Positions 1-11,580 of a stretch of DNA of 64,000 bases are shown in pieces (the stretch's first letter is position 1; each line of letters starts with the position of its first letter). The DNA comes from Priapulus caudatus (Eukaryota > Priapulida > Priapulimorpha > Priapulimorphida > Priapulidae), in the NCBI RefSeq assembly GCF_000485595.1, contig NW_014577292.1, positions 7,572 through 71,571 of the forward strand. The letters are read 5' to 3'. The position numbers and the translations under genes are program-made. Below the pieces are notes generated by a model, which ran no database searches, was not told where the DNA came from, and saw only the letters and a list, made by a program, of their open reading frames with translations.

Positions 1-24
1 CTAACCCTAACCCTAACCCTAACG
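1..24. repeat. Telomere-type CCCTAA repeats at window edge
   Basis: About four CCCTAA units open the window and then stop in unrelated sequence. The C-rich strand reading inward is the orientation expected at a left chromosome end. However, the same repeat sits in the loops of mobile elements throughout the window, so this may be a fragment of another such element. Confidence 0.6.
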
Positions 25-307
25 CAAAAAAGGGGCTTGAACGACCGACGGCTGGCGTACCTCCAGCCACTGCGTATTATATTCTCGTTATACATAGAGC
101 GCTTTTACAGCAATTTATTTAAAAGCAGCAGCAGGAGTTTTTTGCCGTTTGCTCATGAGTGGCACTGTGGTGAGTGCTGGGTGAACTTTGTCGTTACAGT
201 CGGTCGTTGTCGCTCGCTACAGTGTGGCTGCGCCAGTCGCCGCGACTTTGTCGTTTGTCGTTACGGTCGGTCGCTGTCGCTGCAGTGTGTCTTGGCCTTT
301 ACTTTGG

Positions 308-551
308 GGTGATACTCCATTAGGAGTGTTTCCAACTTTAATGTCATTAATGGTCATAATAACATATATATATATATGTGGTCATGGTTATATATTAGTT
401 TGTGGTTTAATGTCATTTAGGGTTAGGGTTAGGGTTTGGGTTAGGGTTAGGGTTAGGGTTAGGGTTAGGGTTAGGATTATCAATCATTAATCACTAATCA
501 TTAATCATTAATGATATCAAAGTTGGGAACACTCCTAATGGAGTGTTAGCC
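308..551. mobile_element. Foldback element with TTAGGG loop, 9-bp target duplication
   Basis: Inverted arms of roughly 45 bp share ACTCCATTAGGAGTGTT and a CATTAATG-rich inner part. They enclose a run of TTAGGG units at about 419-475. The element is flanked by the exact direct repeat TTACTTTGG at 299-307 and 552-560. No protein is encoded. The insertion lies in the spacer or intron downstream of the last visible PIGN exon. The 9-bp duplication is typical of Mutator-like elements, but no transposase is present to confirm the superfamily. Confidence 0.75.
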
Positions 552-749
552 TTACTTTGGCCTGAGAAAAAGTTCAATTCTCATACAACATTGACATGTG
601 CATTATATACATTTGTATTCAGCATGTTGTCAACCCATGATTATAATACAATGTTGAAAAGACTGAACAAAATATCGTGCACTTTTAATGATATGATTTA
701 AGTGATTTATTTTTATGATACGACACCTCTGCATTAGTTTTAGACTTAC

Positions 750-3700
750 CAACATCTGTACAGCAATGATTCCTAAACACACAGCCATCACAGCTGCCAT
801 CAGTTGTTGATTTAGCATGAGGTACTTCAAAGCATCACCAAATACCAACCGCCTGTAAGAAAAAAATAGTTTGCTATGTTTCAAATTGTTTGTATCGAAT
901 GATTTGCTATCAAAACGTGAACGATTCTTTTTTAAATCGTGGAAGGGTTTTTGATAATGCAACCCTTCGCAAGTAAATCTCTGTAAAACTGCTGCTTAAA
1001 TACTAGTTAGAGCATTCAAAAATTGCACATACTGACTCAGCACATGTGACCAAAGGATGAATGGCAGAAAGCAGTACACGTAGTACATAGGTGGGCTAGA
1101 TCTGTCTGAAAGAGATGAACACAGAAGCAAAATATAATATTTCCATTAACATGTAGTTTTGGTGCATATTTATGTTACACACAGCAATTTGCATTTGCAT
1201 AATTTAGGATTCTAGACAATGTATCAGCCGAAAGCATTTTAACTAAACATTTAGCAATAAATTCTGATAGGATGATACTCATACATAGCAGATTGGTTGA
1301 AACAAATTACATACCAGCCAGAAAGACTGAAACAGCAGCAAGCAGCAGTAACAAGCGAACGTTTTCTCGCAGTATATACAGCAAGCCTTCCCCATCGTGG
1401 TCATGTGCATTTCTCTGTGGCACGATGTCTGTGTGATGTTGCAGTATTTCTATCACGATGCAGGCAACCCAGCCAAGGAAACTCATCACAACACTGATGT
1501 TGAGTAACAGCCTGTTTATAAGGAAAACCACAATCCATACCATAATTTTAAATGACATGTGAACACATATTGCATACATTATACCAGAATTCGTTAGAAT
1601 ATAGTCAGAACAAACATGCATCATATTAACGAGTCTGCCTAGCTGAATTGTATTTACCAATCATAGGTCTGATAATAGTCCAGTCCAGACAATGCCAAAT
1701 TAATCAGCTCTCTGCCGGCATTTATGGCTCCCTCATACTCCTTCTCCATCAGCAGATTTTTCACATTATCTTTTCTTGAGCTTTGTTCAGAAGCAGGAAG
1801 TAGAGGAAATGGTCTTGCCATCACAGAAAATGTCATATCTAGCTTTTGCTTCTCTTTAACCATGAGCTGTTCTGTAACCTGCAACGCGTTGGTAAACAAA
1901 GCGTGTGCTTTGAAAGAATCCGATTCTTCTAGATAGTCCAGTGGCAGAAGACCAACAGAGTTCATGCTGAAGGGAACACCAATCAGTGAGGACATGAGTG
2001 GGTTGATGTCAGCCTGATTCACGTCGGTACGTCGCACAGAGGCCAATCCCCATTCACTGCTATAATCATCCTGGGGGGCTGTTACTGTGGTTTTCTCTGC
2101 TGCACGTAAACCTGCTCCCCAAGCAACTAACGGAGTCAGCGTCTCGTGTGGGTGGCCTGCACCATGTGACCCTACAAATACCAAATACCAAACCAGTTAT
2201 TTTAAAGGACGTCTGGTGTCACCATAATTGAATTTTCGTTAAAAAAACAAGTATAAATCTGCATATTACTGTAGGCATTTACCAGCTAGTATTGTTTAAT
2301 TATTAGAAATTACTAACTTTGTTAGCAATGTATTTACCAGCATTCTACCAACATCTATTTACTACTGTAGTAAACTATCAAATTTTTGTTGTTAAGTTGC
2401 CTTTTCTAAGTTCCGGTTTAGTTATATGTTGAATACAACTTTAAGCTTCAAACTAATAATTGTAATATAAGTTTATATATACCCCAATTAGTCATGCCAT
2501 GATCAGAGGTAAAAATATAAGCAGTTTTCTGGTCATGTTGAAAGTACTCCTCAATTTCATTGACAACAGTTTCCACTCCCTTGTCAACAAGGTCTATGTT
2601 CTCCATGTATTCCCTAAAAACACAAATTTACTAAAAAAATATATAATAACAATACGGATATATTCGAGGACTTACTCATTTACTAATATTGATATTCATC
2701 AAAACTTCCACACAAATATGACATACACAGAGTTGTATATATTTGCAATAGCCTATTTTTTACAAACTCTTTCAGAATGGTTTAAGATTACTGCATTATA
2801 TTATGTATGGTAGATTAAAACCAACAAGTTACAAAAGTACCTAGACATGGGTCTGTGAGAGTGCCCCTGGGTATCTAGTCCAAGTAGGTGGAGGAATAGA
2901 ACAATCTTGTCCTTGGACAGCATATCTGCTAGCGTTTCATTATTTCCTGCTGACTGTAAATGTTCCTGAAAAGTTTTCACATAGTAACAGAACTAGAATA
3001 GCAAATTTTATTCTTTAATGGAATTATGGCAATATGCAAGATGCCCTAACTAGGTGTTTGCATTGTTTTACTACTGTGAAAACCTACAGGTCTCAGACAT
3101 GTATTTTTTATTAATGGAAGTTGAATGAATATATCCCACCATAATATATAGTGGTGATATCCGACCTAAATTACCTTAAAAGCATTCTGCGACTATAATA
3201 CAAGGACAGTTGACAGCTTTCCTGTACGAATACGATATATAATGTGTATATGTGTATATAATGTGTATAATATATAATATGTCACACACACCTTCACTTT
3301 TTCAAATACCCAGGTATCAAGCACGGATGCATCCTTGGAAGCGAAGTCTTCCATGTCTGGCTCATACATATCAGTGAAAACATGGTCACCTGTTGCACCT
3401 GAAAAAACAAATTAGTCATATGTTGGATCACTTCCAAGTAAATCCAAAAACAAATGCAAGAATTCATAATGTCATTATTTATTCATCATCTCTTCTTGAT
3501 ATAGTATCAACTTTTTATCATAAAAAAGGAAAAACTGCTACATGTATGCAGCAAGAATATAATCAAACAAACTAGTACCTTTGGAAAACATTGGCAGAAT
3601 GTCTGGGCTTCCCCAAGCCCAGGTGTATCGGCTTTCATTGAATAAGGTGTCAAATGGCACTGGGTTCTCTTTCCATCCTAATTTAAGAAAGGAAATGACA

Positions 3701-4952
3701 CTATGAAATGTGACATAGTGGCAATACCTAAGATTAATCTCATATTAATTAGTCTGAATTATACACGGTTAAATGTACCTTTTATAAAATACCACCATAC
3801 AAAGTGAGTTTTATCACATTTTTTTTCACTTTGTTGTTGAGATAACATGCAACTACTATATAGCTGACATGACCTATCTATGATGGAACACATGTAAACA
3901 CCTTTACTTATGTATACACAATATTTATCCGATTCAAATGCAAGCAATCACTGCATATTCTATATTTACATGTTCACATGTCAAAAAGTACAAAAATAAC
4001 GGTACCAGAATTGTCCTTACCCTTTGTTACAGCACTAACATCTTCATAAATACCAGCAATGATAGCAACATGGCCAGGCCGAGATTCTGTAGGCACATGT
4101 GTATGGGACACACCCCATGGACCCCTGTCTTCCACGATTTTCCTATGAAATACAAACAGCTATTTAATTTCATTACACATGTATATATTATGTAAATATG
4201 TTCACAGTTGATTGTTTCCCTCATTTAGGCAGGGTATTTCATCATTTAAAGGAAAACGGCCTAGCAGATGAGTACACATTATGATATTTATTTGATTTAA
4301 AATACTATATACCTACACATTTCTATTCTCAGACATTCACTTTCATTATTAGACATTAAAAGATATTTAAACCGGGCCATGTTATCATGTCATGACACCT
4401 ACAACTTGTCTTGCCTTCTGATGAACTTGGACTTCTTAATCTTTATTTTGCAAGTTTTAGACTATGAGCTAAACACAAAAGTGTCCTATTTATAACCTAA
4501 TTCCCACCTACAATTATTAGAAAGCCTACAAATATGGAAATGTGTATTAATTTGCATTTAAATCCCACCATTGAATAACATTTTATCAAAAATCATATCA
4601 CGTAATAGCTTCAAATACAGATGGCTTTATCAACCATCTATTTTGTTGATGTGTTTACTTGAGTTAGCATATAGGCTAATTATAATTAGATGATGGGGTG
4701 CAGGTATACCAATAAAACATATATATACCTCAAATATTTTGCCGTTTCGCTTTTAGCATGCCCACCAAATAGCGAGTCTGCCCGCAGTCCATCTGCCACA
4801 AACAAGACTAGCCGTTTTGCAGGTGGAGATACTGGCAGTTGATATGGAGTCATGCCATGTACAAGAGGTGTGGTGAAGTAGATGTCAAATATCGAGGAAA
4901 ACAACACCAGATGTATACCAATACAGAGGAAGACCTGCCATTTCTCCTTCAT
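750..4952 (-). CDS. PIGN: GPI ethanolamine phosphate transferase 1 (PIGN), N-terminal part, 10 exons
   Basis: PIGN adds ethanolamine phosphate to the first mannose of GPI-anchor precursors in the ER membrane. Exons on the minus strand, with consistent phases: 4729-4952, 4021-4142, 3579-3677, 3292-3398, 2841-2965, 2483-2613, 1658-2171, 1315-1511, 1051-1105, 750-852, giving 559 codons. A signal-anchor segment is followed by [11 protein letters not shown] (metal site), PTESRPGH (catalytic threonine region), [12 protein letters not shown] and TSDHGM, then [16 protein letters not shown], as in the alkaline-phosphatase fold of the family. The last three exons start the multi-span C-terminal domain. 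The donor at 1050 is weak but keeps frame. The start at 4952 gives the hydrophobic segment directly; an in-frame ATG at 4967 is possible. Human PIGN is about 930 residues, so roughly 370 are not in the window. Confidence 0.93.
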
Positions 4953-5649
4953 CCTTAAACGAAACATTTCTATTGTTTTATATACAGTATTTGCTTTTAT
5001 ATACAGTATCCTAATCATTAAATGTCTTAATTGATTAAACGTCTAACAATAGGCCTATAATTTTACAGTAACACTAGTATTATGAACTACCACTAAAGTA
5101 AAGGAAGGGATGATAAGATTAGAGTTCGGGATTACTAATTATACTAGCCTAGGTATACGTACAATTAAAGCGTGTATTGCGAGAATTTTCCAGTGTTTTC
5201 CCCACTTTTTTGATACCTACCGTTATTGCTTGAGTAACAGCAATTGTCTAGAGTAACAATAAAATGTCTTAGAACCTTCGTATTCACCGAAAACTGCCAG
5301 TTTCAAACTAATCGTTTTTGTAAACATTCGTTTTCTGTCATCTTGAACTAACAGGAAGTATGGATTAGCTTGTGGCACCACCGCTTATCTGCCATAACCA
5401 CCGTACCGGCCCCACCTTTTTTTCAATTCATCACCGACACAAATACAAGTTTACCAATTCTGCCATTAGGCATTGTCGCGACACAATCAAATGCATTGCT
5501 GTTACGATGTGTTCATATCCAATTTTCTATGCTATAAGTATAACTCCATAAAATCTTAGTATTTTTAATGTGGTGTATATCAGTGATATTTTCCGCTGTC
5601 AGGTGAGACTAATATTCAGCTATATTAGTTTTCTGAGCAAAATCTCGGC
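4953..5649. other. Upstream region of PIGN, no gene seen
   Basis: AT-rich sequence on the promoter side of PIGN. I see no long open frame, no clear core promoter motif and no repeat with recognisable ends. Confidence 0.4.
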
Positions 5650-6330
5650 AGTAGGGTCATCCGTGTCAGATGGCAGCCCAATGGTAGCACCTTAACCCCA
5701 TTTCCAAAATTGGCTGAAATTGCTTTATGGGGTAATTATTAGGACTGAAAAAGCTGAAATTCAAGATTCAAGTCTCGTCGGACAAACGGTTTCAGCGCTA
5801 TCGGCCAGCGGCCTTTTGGCAATTTGCGGCCCAAAATGACGCACCGCCGCCTGCAATTTTCAAATGGTCATGATCCTCTGTAACTACAGGCCAAATGCGT
5901 TAATATTGGTGTCTTTGGAAGCTAAATTGGAATAGGCCATCCAAATCTGTCAGTTATTGTTATAGTCGCGCAGTATAAAGTTTGATGACCTTTTGACCTT
6001 TACTTTGACCTTGAATTTGACCCTGTGGATCACGTAACCTTGAGATGAACTTTATTGAAAATTATACCTCAACATGTTTTCTACATAATATACAAAAATT
6101 AGAGATATAATATTTTTTGTTTGCTTTCCAGCTCTTCTCAAAGTTGGCATAGTAGGTGCAATAACGCCTATTCCTATGCAATGCTGTACATGTAGGCACA
6201 TATGTATACCATTCCAATCTATTTCAGATATCAAGTTAATCCCAAACATTGGCTTTGCTGTACATAACTTGATTGAGAATGACAGGTGGCAATAACATTC
6301 TAAATGACTATTCAGTCTAATGAAAAATCA

Positions 6331-7056
6331 TTATATTACCATGTTCTCAATTATCAATAATTCATTGATCATCAATGATCCAGTCCGGATGCACACTTGA
6401 AATCCTCGCAGCATCGTTTTCTGAGATAAAGTACTTTCTGGAAGAGGATGATGTAAGAGATGGGGTGTGTTGATTGTACACAGAATATCATCTTCTGTAA
6501 CCCAGCATTGATCTGTTTCCAATGGCCATTTGAATTGCTTGGTAGGTCCATGAGGGTGCATGAAATTGATGTGGTAGTCCCCAAACTCCTCCGAAATTTC
6601 GTCCACCATGCCAATCCACGGAAAGCCGTCATAAAGACAGCAGACCAAGTTTTGTTCCTTTATTTCTAATTGCACAGATGGTTCTGGTTCTAGTTCTGCA
6701 TCATTACTGTCTGAAACATGTACTAAATCCGCAGGGCCAGCTTGGTTACTCAACTTGTACACATGTAGCGTAGAGTTGGAGACTGGAACTAATCTGTGGT
6801 ATTGCAGTGTCCCTTTAATAGTTTTCACCATGTCAAACCTGTTCTTTAACTCTAAAGCTGATTGAGTTACATCCTCTGGTGTCACATTGAAAAACGTGAT
6901 ACCAGGGATATTCTCCACGTAGAAATCCATAATTCCGTTCGCTGTCAGAATCTGGTCATTATATGGGCGCTGCAGGCTAGCCTTGGTGACTAGTCGCTTG
7001 ACAGTCCCTCCTATACCGTCACAGGCACTCTTGCCATGTGATGTTGCAAAGAAGTT
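6331..7056 (-). pseudogene. Transposon-type protein fragment, longer copy
   Basis: The open frame runs from the loop into the left arm. From 7056 it reads NFFATSHGKSACDGIGG, then TVKRLVTKASLQRPYND and MDFYVENIPGITFF, then the part shared with the right arm (DGFPWIGMVDEISEEFGDY, QCWVTEDDILCTINTP). The first ATG in the usual frame is at 6930, but the frame extends upstream, so the true N-terminus is lost at the inverted junction. I recall similar HGKSACDGxGGTVKR segments as multicopy uncharacterised proteins in invertebrates, which fits a transposase-like origin. I cannot name the superfamily. Confidence 0.55.
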
Positions 7057-7069
7057 CTGAGACAGTAAT

Positions 7070-7408
7070 GATGCAGAACTAGAACCAGAACCATCTGTGC
7101 AATCAGAAATAAAGGAACAAAACTTGGTCTGCTGTCTTTATGACGGCTTTCCGTGGATTGGCATGATGGACGAAATTTCGGAGGAGTTTGGTGACTACCA
7201 CATCAATTTCATGCACCTTCATGGACCTACCAAGCGATTCAAATGGCCATTGGAAACAGATCAATGCTGGGTTACAGAAGATGATATTCTGTGTACAATC
7301 AACACCCCATCTCTTACATCATCCTCTTCCAGAAAGTACTTTATCTCAGAAAACGATGCTGCGAGGATTTCAAAGGTGCATCCGGACTTGATCATTGATG
7401 ATCAATGA
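7070..7408 (+). pseudogene. Transposon-type protein fragment, shorter inverted copy
   Basis: This is the second copy of the C-terminal part of the frame at 6331-7056, in opposite orientation. It has conservative changes (for example MMDEISEEFGDY against MVDEISEEFGDY) and a frameshifted tail after CTINTP. It lacks the segment encoded in the loop, so it cannot be a complete gene. Confidence 0.55.
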
Positions 7409-8115
7409 ATTATTGATAATTGAGAACATGGTAATATAATGATTTTCCATTATACTGAATAGTCATTTAGAATGTTATTGCCACCTGTCATTCTCAATCA
7501 GGTTATGTACAGCAAAGCCAATGTTTGGGTTTAACTTGATATCTTAAATAGATTGGTATGGTATAAATATGTGCCTACATGTACAGCATTGCATAGGAAT
7601 ATAGGCGTTATTGCACCTACTATGCCAACTTTGAGAAGAGCTGGAAAGCAAACAAAAAATATTATATCTCAAATTTTTGTATATTATGTAGAAAAGGTAA
7701 AAATGTTGAGGTATAATTTTCAATGAAGTTCATCTCAAGGTTACGTGATCCACAGGGTCAAATTCAAGGTCAAAGTAAAGGTCAAAAAGTCATCAAACTT
7801 TATACTGCTTCTATATAACAAATAATGACAGATTTGGATTGCCTATGCAAGTATAGCTTTCCAAAGACACCCATATCAACCAATTTGGCCTAGTAGTTAC
7901 AGAGATATAACCATTTGAAAATTGCTGGGTGCGTCCATTTTGGCCAAACTCGCCAAAAAAGGGCGTGGCGTAGCGTGAAAACCGTTTGGCGTTTGTCCGA
8001 TGGAGCTGAAATTTGAAATTTCAGCTTTTCAGCCTAAATTACCCCATGCCCATAAACCAAATTTCAGCCAATTTGAAGTAGGTCAGGTGTAAATTTCCAT
8101 TTTTTTTTGGTGATT

Positions 8116-9221
8116 TGACACGGAATGACCCAATACACACTTTAAAGGCGCACTAGAAAATACATTTACTTTTTCCATTGTAGGAGAGGAAGATCTAGAG
8201 CCTAGACTAGAGGTACTCAAGTCAAGGTGAAGGTGCTTAAATTGATAGAGATAGGCCTACTGTCAAAGCTACTAAATAATATTCCAGCAAAATTTATGAA
8301 AGATGGATTTTGGAAAGATGATTATTTGCTCAGCTCTTATATAACCAGTCATTACACATTTAATCAACAACATGTCATTCAACCAAGGGAATAATTCTTA
8401 TACTAGTCATGAAACATTGAAAGCATACCACAATTGAATAACATGCCATGCCACGATTTATTGATTAACTTGAAGCATGGGCTGAATGTCACAAGTAATG
8501 TTGGAAACAACCACGTTTTATTTAGTAAAACGTTGGACGTATATATATTTCGCGATTATTTATTATCATCTAATCCCACAGTGAATGAAGTACCTTTTCG
8601 GCTTTCCTACTCAGGCTACTGATCTTTCCCATCCATCGACGATCGACGCCATGATCGACGCAGTGCCAGTGGTGCCCTCGTGCGTGCGGTGTGCGCACGA
8701 GATTTGACAGGCAAGTTGGGGCCATAGAAATAATACACTAGTTAATAGACTAAAATGTCTGTATAGATAGGTCATAGATACAATTATTTATTCATCAATG
8801 AATTTCTTATCAATTCAAAGACATATTGATAGGTGGCCTTAGAAGCGAGAATGCTGAGCCCGTTTGCCCGCGTCATTCTGCGTTTCCGACTGGGCGGCGC
8901 CGCGGCGCAACAACTTTTGGTAACAACAGCAACAGGAAAGATAGACTGGTTCATTTCCCATACATCAACCTACGCACTTACAGAGTAAGATGATTGGGGC
9001 CTAGGATCATGGAAAATAGGGTCCATCTAAAGACAGTTCTTCCTGCTACACGCTGAGTTTACTGAGTTAGATTTGTACTTTTGTAGTCTTTTGGTGAGTT
9101 ATATTAGTAATAGTACTAACCTTTGTCACTAGTGTTTGTTACTGATAATATGTTTGCTGCTCTAGCACTTGAACCGTTTCAAGATTAAACTGGTAATGAA
9201 TAAATACAAGTTATATCGACT
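8116..9221. other. Intergenic, no gene seen
   Basis: Low-complexity AT-rich spacer with a short GC-rich patch around 8630-8700 and 8850-8930. No supported coding frame, RNA gene or bounded repeat. Confidence 0.4.
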
Positions 9222-9308
9222 ACCAGTGCCAGTGCCAGTGGCAGTGCCAGGCAGTGGCAGTGGCAGTGCGGCAGTGCCACTGCCACTGGCACTGGCACTG
9301 CCACTGCC
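9222..9308. repeat. GCCAGT tandem array folded into a palindrome
   Basis: Runs of GCCAGT turn into their complement (ACTGGC/ACTGCC) near the middle, forming a perfect-looking hairpin of about 85 bp. More CCACTG units resume at 9616-9640, so the next element interrupts this array. Confidence 0.8.
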
Positions 9309-9615
9309 GCAGATGAGATGGGGTCGTTGTCGTATCAGGTACTAGTACTACAGATATGTACCCGAGGTAGTTTGAAGTTGTTTAGTATTATGTTTATATT
9401 TTTATATGAGGTATGTTTAGGGTTAGGGTTAGGATTAGGGTACACTTCTGGGCTCAGGGATAGAGAAGATGTCCAGTCCTATCTTATCAACTAACATCAT
9501 CCTATCCAATCACCGTACTGTACTGTAGTACAAGTCTGGGGCCACACTTTGTGTATACATATATGTACCTCGGGTACATATCTGTAGTACCTGTTACGAC
9601 AACGACCCCTTGAGC
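9309..9615. mobile_element. Foldback element with TTAGGG loop inside GCCAGT array
   Basis: Inverted arms begin near GGGGTCGTTGTCGTA at 9320 and end with TACGACAACGACCCC at 9609. The inner arms share GATATGTACCCGAGGTA and its complement. TTAGGG/TTAGGATTAGGG units are at about 9418-9440. Direct repeats GCCACTGCC lie at 9300-9308 and 9616-9624. Because the surrounding sequence is itself a CCACTG array, this duplication is weaker evidence than in the other copies. Confidence 0.65.
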
Positions 9616-9640
9616 GCCACTGCCACTGCCACTGACTCGC

Positions 9641-9837
9641 AGCTAGGGCCTGCATACCTCCCAAATGGCCATTGGTTGATACAAATCTAGTTATTTTTTT
9701 AATTAAATATTAATTAGGGTTAGGATTAGGGTTAGGGTCACAATGCACCATAAACGTTTTATTAAAACAGGAGTTTCAGACATGTGATTTGTATCAACCA
9801 ATGGGATTTGGGAGGTATGCAGGCCCTACTAGCTGCG
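9641..9837. mobile_element. Foldback element with TTAGGG loop (second subtype)
   Basis: Arms of about 45 bp share GGCCTGCATACCTCCCAAAT and TTGGTTGATACAAATC and enclose TTAGGG/TTAGGATTAGGG units at about 9715-9740. I could not read a matching target duplication, so boundaries are approximate. Confidence 0.55.
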
Positions 9838-9895
9838 TGTCTGCCACTCGCACTGTGGCACTGACACTCAGTCTAATAGTCACTCTCTCACTGAC

Positions 9896-10854
9896 GCTCA
9901 TAGGGTCAATGACCCCCAGGGTACTGCCGGAACGTACCCTGGGTATACCGGACCATACCCTGGTAACTATTTGATATGGTTAGGGTTAGGGAGTAGGCGT
10001 AGGCGACTATTGATCTTGATTGTGTACTGCGTCGACCGCGTATACGCGTATTATGACGCAGGTGGTGGGGCATGGTGAAATTAGGCGCTCTCGGCTGCGA
10101 CCGCGACACAGATGGCGTCGATTACGGTCTGTGTGCAGGCATACCAGTCCACGATGGTCCGTGGAAAGAATGAGTTCTTGAATTCTTTTGTTGAGGTTCT
10201 AATGACTGCGAGTTTGTTGTCGTTTTTGCTCCTTGTGCGCGATGGACTCATCCTGATGTACTGGACTTTTGGGATCACAGTACTTCCAGAGAGAATTTTG
10301 TTGAGAAGGTTGAGTCGCTTCTCTTTACGGCGTAGGTGAAGATTCGGCCAATTAAGTGATTGTAACATTGCAGTTACGCTGTTGGTTCTGCCATAATCGT
10401 TGCAGACGAATCTAGCTGCGCGGCGTTGGATCATTTCAATTTTTTCTGTCTTTTTTTAAATGTGGGTCCCAGACTGTGCAGGCATACTCTAGCTTAGACC
10501 GAATGAGAGATTTGTATGCCGCTTTCAGCGTTTTGGGCGCGTATTTCAAATTCCTTTTGACGAAGCCAATGGTGCTGTTGGCTTTCGCACATAAACTATT
10601 GATATCTTCAGGGTGTTAGAGAGAATTACGCCGAGATACAGAGTTTACTCAACCTCCTGGAGAAATTTTCCATCTATTTCGTAGAAGTACGATAGTGTCT
10701 TTTTTTCCGTGTTGCACGCAGAATGTAACACTTCTGGGCGTTAAATCGCATGTCTCGGCCCAGGATTGAAGGATGGACAAGACTCCCTAGACTCGTTAGT
10801 AGAGTAGGCGAGGTACGGTCCGGCATATTAGATAGTACCAGGGACCCTCTCAGC
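9896..10854. mobile_element. TTAGGG foldback element split by a LINE insertion
   Basis: The left half (9896-10008) carries CCAGGGTACTGCCGGAACGT, GGTTAGGGTTAGGG and GAGTAGGCGTAGGCGAC. The right half (10785-10854) carries CCCTAGACTCGTTAGTAGAG, TAGGCGAGGTACGGTCCGG and TTAGATAGTACCAGGG. The uninterrupted relative at 50938-51231 shows these halves contiguous. Flanks CTCACTGAC (9887-9895) and GTCACTGAC (10855-10863) differ at one base, consistent with an aged 9-bp duplication. Confidence 0.75.
10009..10784 (-). mobile_element. 5'-truncated non-LTR retrotransposon (LINE), C-terminal RT remnant
   Basis: The minus strand encodes the tail of a LINE reverse transcriptase: MRFNAQKCYIL, YKSLIRSKLEYACTVWDP, then MIQRRAARFVCNDYGR, LNWPNLHLRRKEKRLNLL and FKNSFFPRTIVDWYACTQ ending near 10081. 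This order is typical of CR1/L2/jockey-like elements. At least two frameshifts separate the pieces. It lies inside a foldback element: GACT at 10005-10008 and 10781-10784 may be a short target duplication. No endonuclease or catalytic RT core remains, so it is a dead 3' fragment. Confidence 0.8.
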
Positions 10855-10879
10855 GTCACTGACTCACTCAGGCATCTGG

Positions 10880-11120
10880 CTCAGGCATAGCTCTAGCACT
10901 GACTCAGTGCTCAGGTAGTGCTCAGGCAGTGCTCAGGTAGTGCCCAGGCAGTGCTCAGACACTGCATAGGCTATAGGTACAATAATGTAACCCAACAAGA
11001 GTAGTACCCTACTCTTGTTGGGTTACATTATTGTATCTACATAGGCTAGTGATCAGGTAGTGCTCAGGTAATGCTCTGGCAGTGCCCAGGTAGTGCTCAG
11101 GCACTGACTCACTGACTGAG
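10880..11120. repeat. Minisatellite of GTGCTCAGG(C/T)A units
   Basis: Degenerate units of about 10-11 bp related to AGTGCTCAGGTAGTGCTCAG repeat across the segment. They are interrupted by the palindromic element at 10974-11039. Confidence 0.75.
10974..11039. mobile_element. 66-bp near-perfect palindrome with 9-bp target duplication
   Basis: TAGGTACAATAATGTAACCC and its complement flank a short central GTAGTACCCTAC. Exact direct repeats CATAGGCTA lie at 10965-10973 and 11040-11048. It has no coding capacity and sits inside the minisatellite. Confidence 0.75.
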
Positions 11121-11130
11121 CAGGCAGAAA

Positions 11131-11580
11131 ACTGACTCACTCGGGCAGGAAAACCACGTAGACATCGAGACTTTGATTATGCATTTTGTGTTTATTCAGT
11201 GATTCACCATCGTTTTATTATTGAAACGTTCCAAGTGCCAGATCAAGGATAATTTGGGCCCTGCATATGTGTTTTCGCATATGTGCCTGTGATTGAGAGT
11301 AAGCATCAAACAACAGACTAAAGTTACCAATGAGATTGTGCAGAGCGATACCTCTCGCGTATGGCTTCATACCATAGCTAAATTGCTTTAATTCACGCTA
11401 TATTGAAATAAGCACATCTAGATGATAAGTAATCATATTTAAAATACGTTTGTACATGGCTGTGTTGTGTTACAAATTCCCACAGTCATATTCAAATGAA
11501 ATGTTGTTGCCATGATAATGTCTTTTGGATTTATTTCATTTTCCTGCAGGAAATACGTTATATTCTGTAAATACCAAAAG
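11131..11580. other. Upstream region of CYBA with a solo foldback end
   Basis: At about 11180-11235 the sequence TTATTGAAACGTTCCAAGTG resembles the right end of the foldback family at 58243-58656, without a partner arm. The remainder up to the CYBA start is AT-rich with no other feature. Confidence 0.4.

Larger units (their letters stand above)
5650..8115. mobile_element. Palindromic transposon fragment (two inverted partial copies)
   Basis: The sequence from about 5650 to 6712 returns in inverted orientation at about 7058 to 8115, with moderate divergence and small indels. The loop of about 345 bp (6713-7057) occurs once. The outer ends share GGGTCAT-CCGTGTCA. Both arms carry the 3' part of the same open frame. 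The structure fits a foldback derivative made when one partial copy was joined head to head to another. I could not find a convincing target duplication. Confidence 0.7.

Noticed and set aside
1-24. Window start as a true telomere
   Set aside because: Only four units, and identical repeats occur inside many mobile elements here, so the sequence alone cannot establish a chromosome end.
420-475. CRISPR array in the regular TTAGGG or other tandem blocks
   Set aside because: No repeat-spacer alternation with unique spacers; these are simple tandem repeats in an animal genome.
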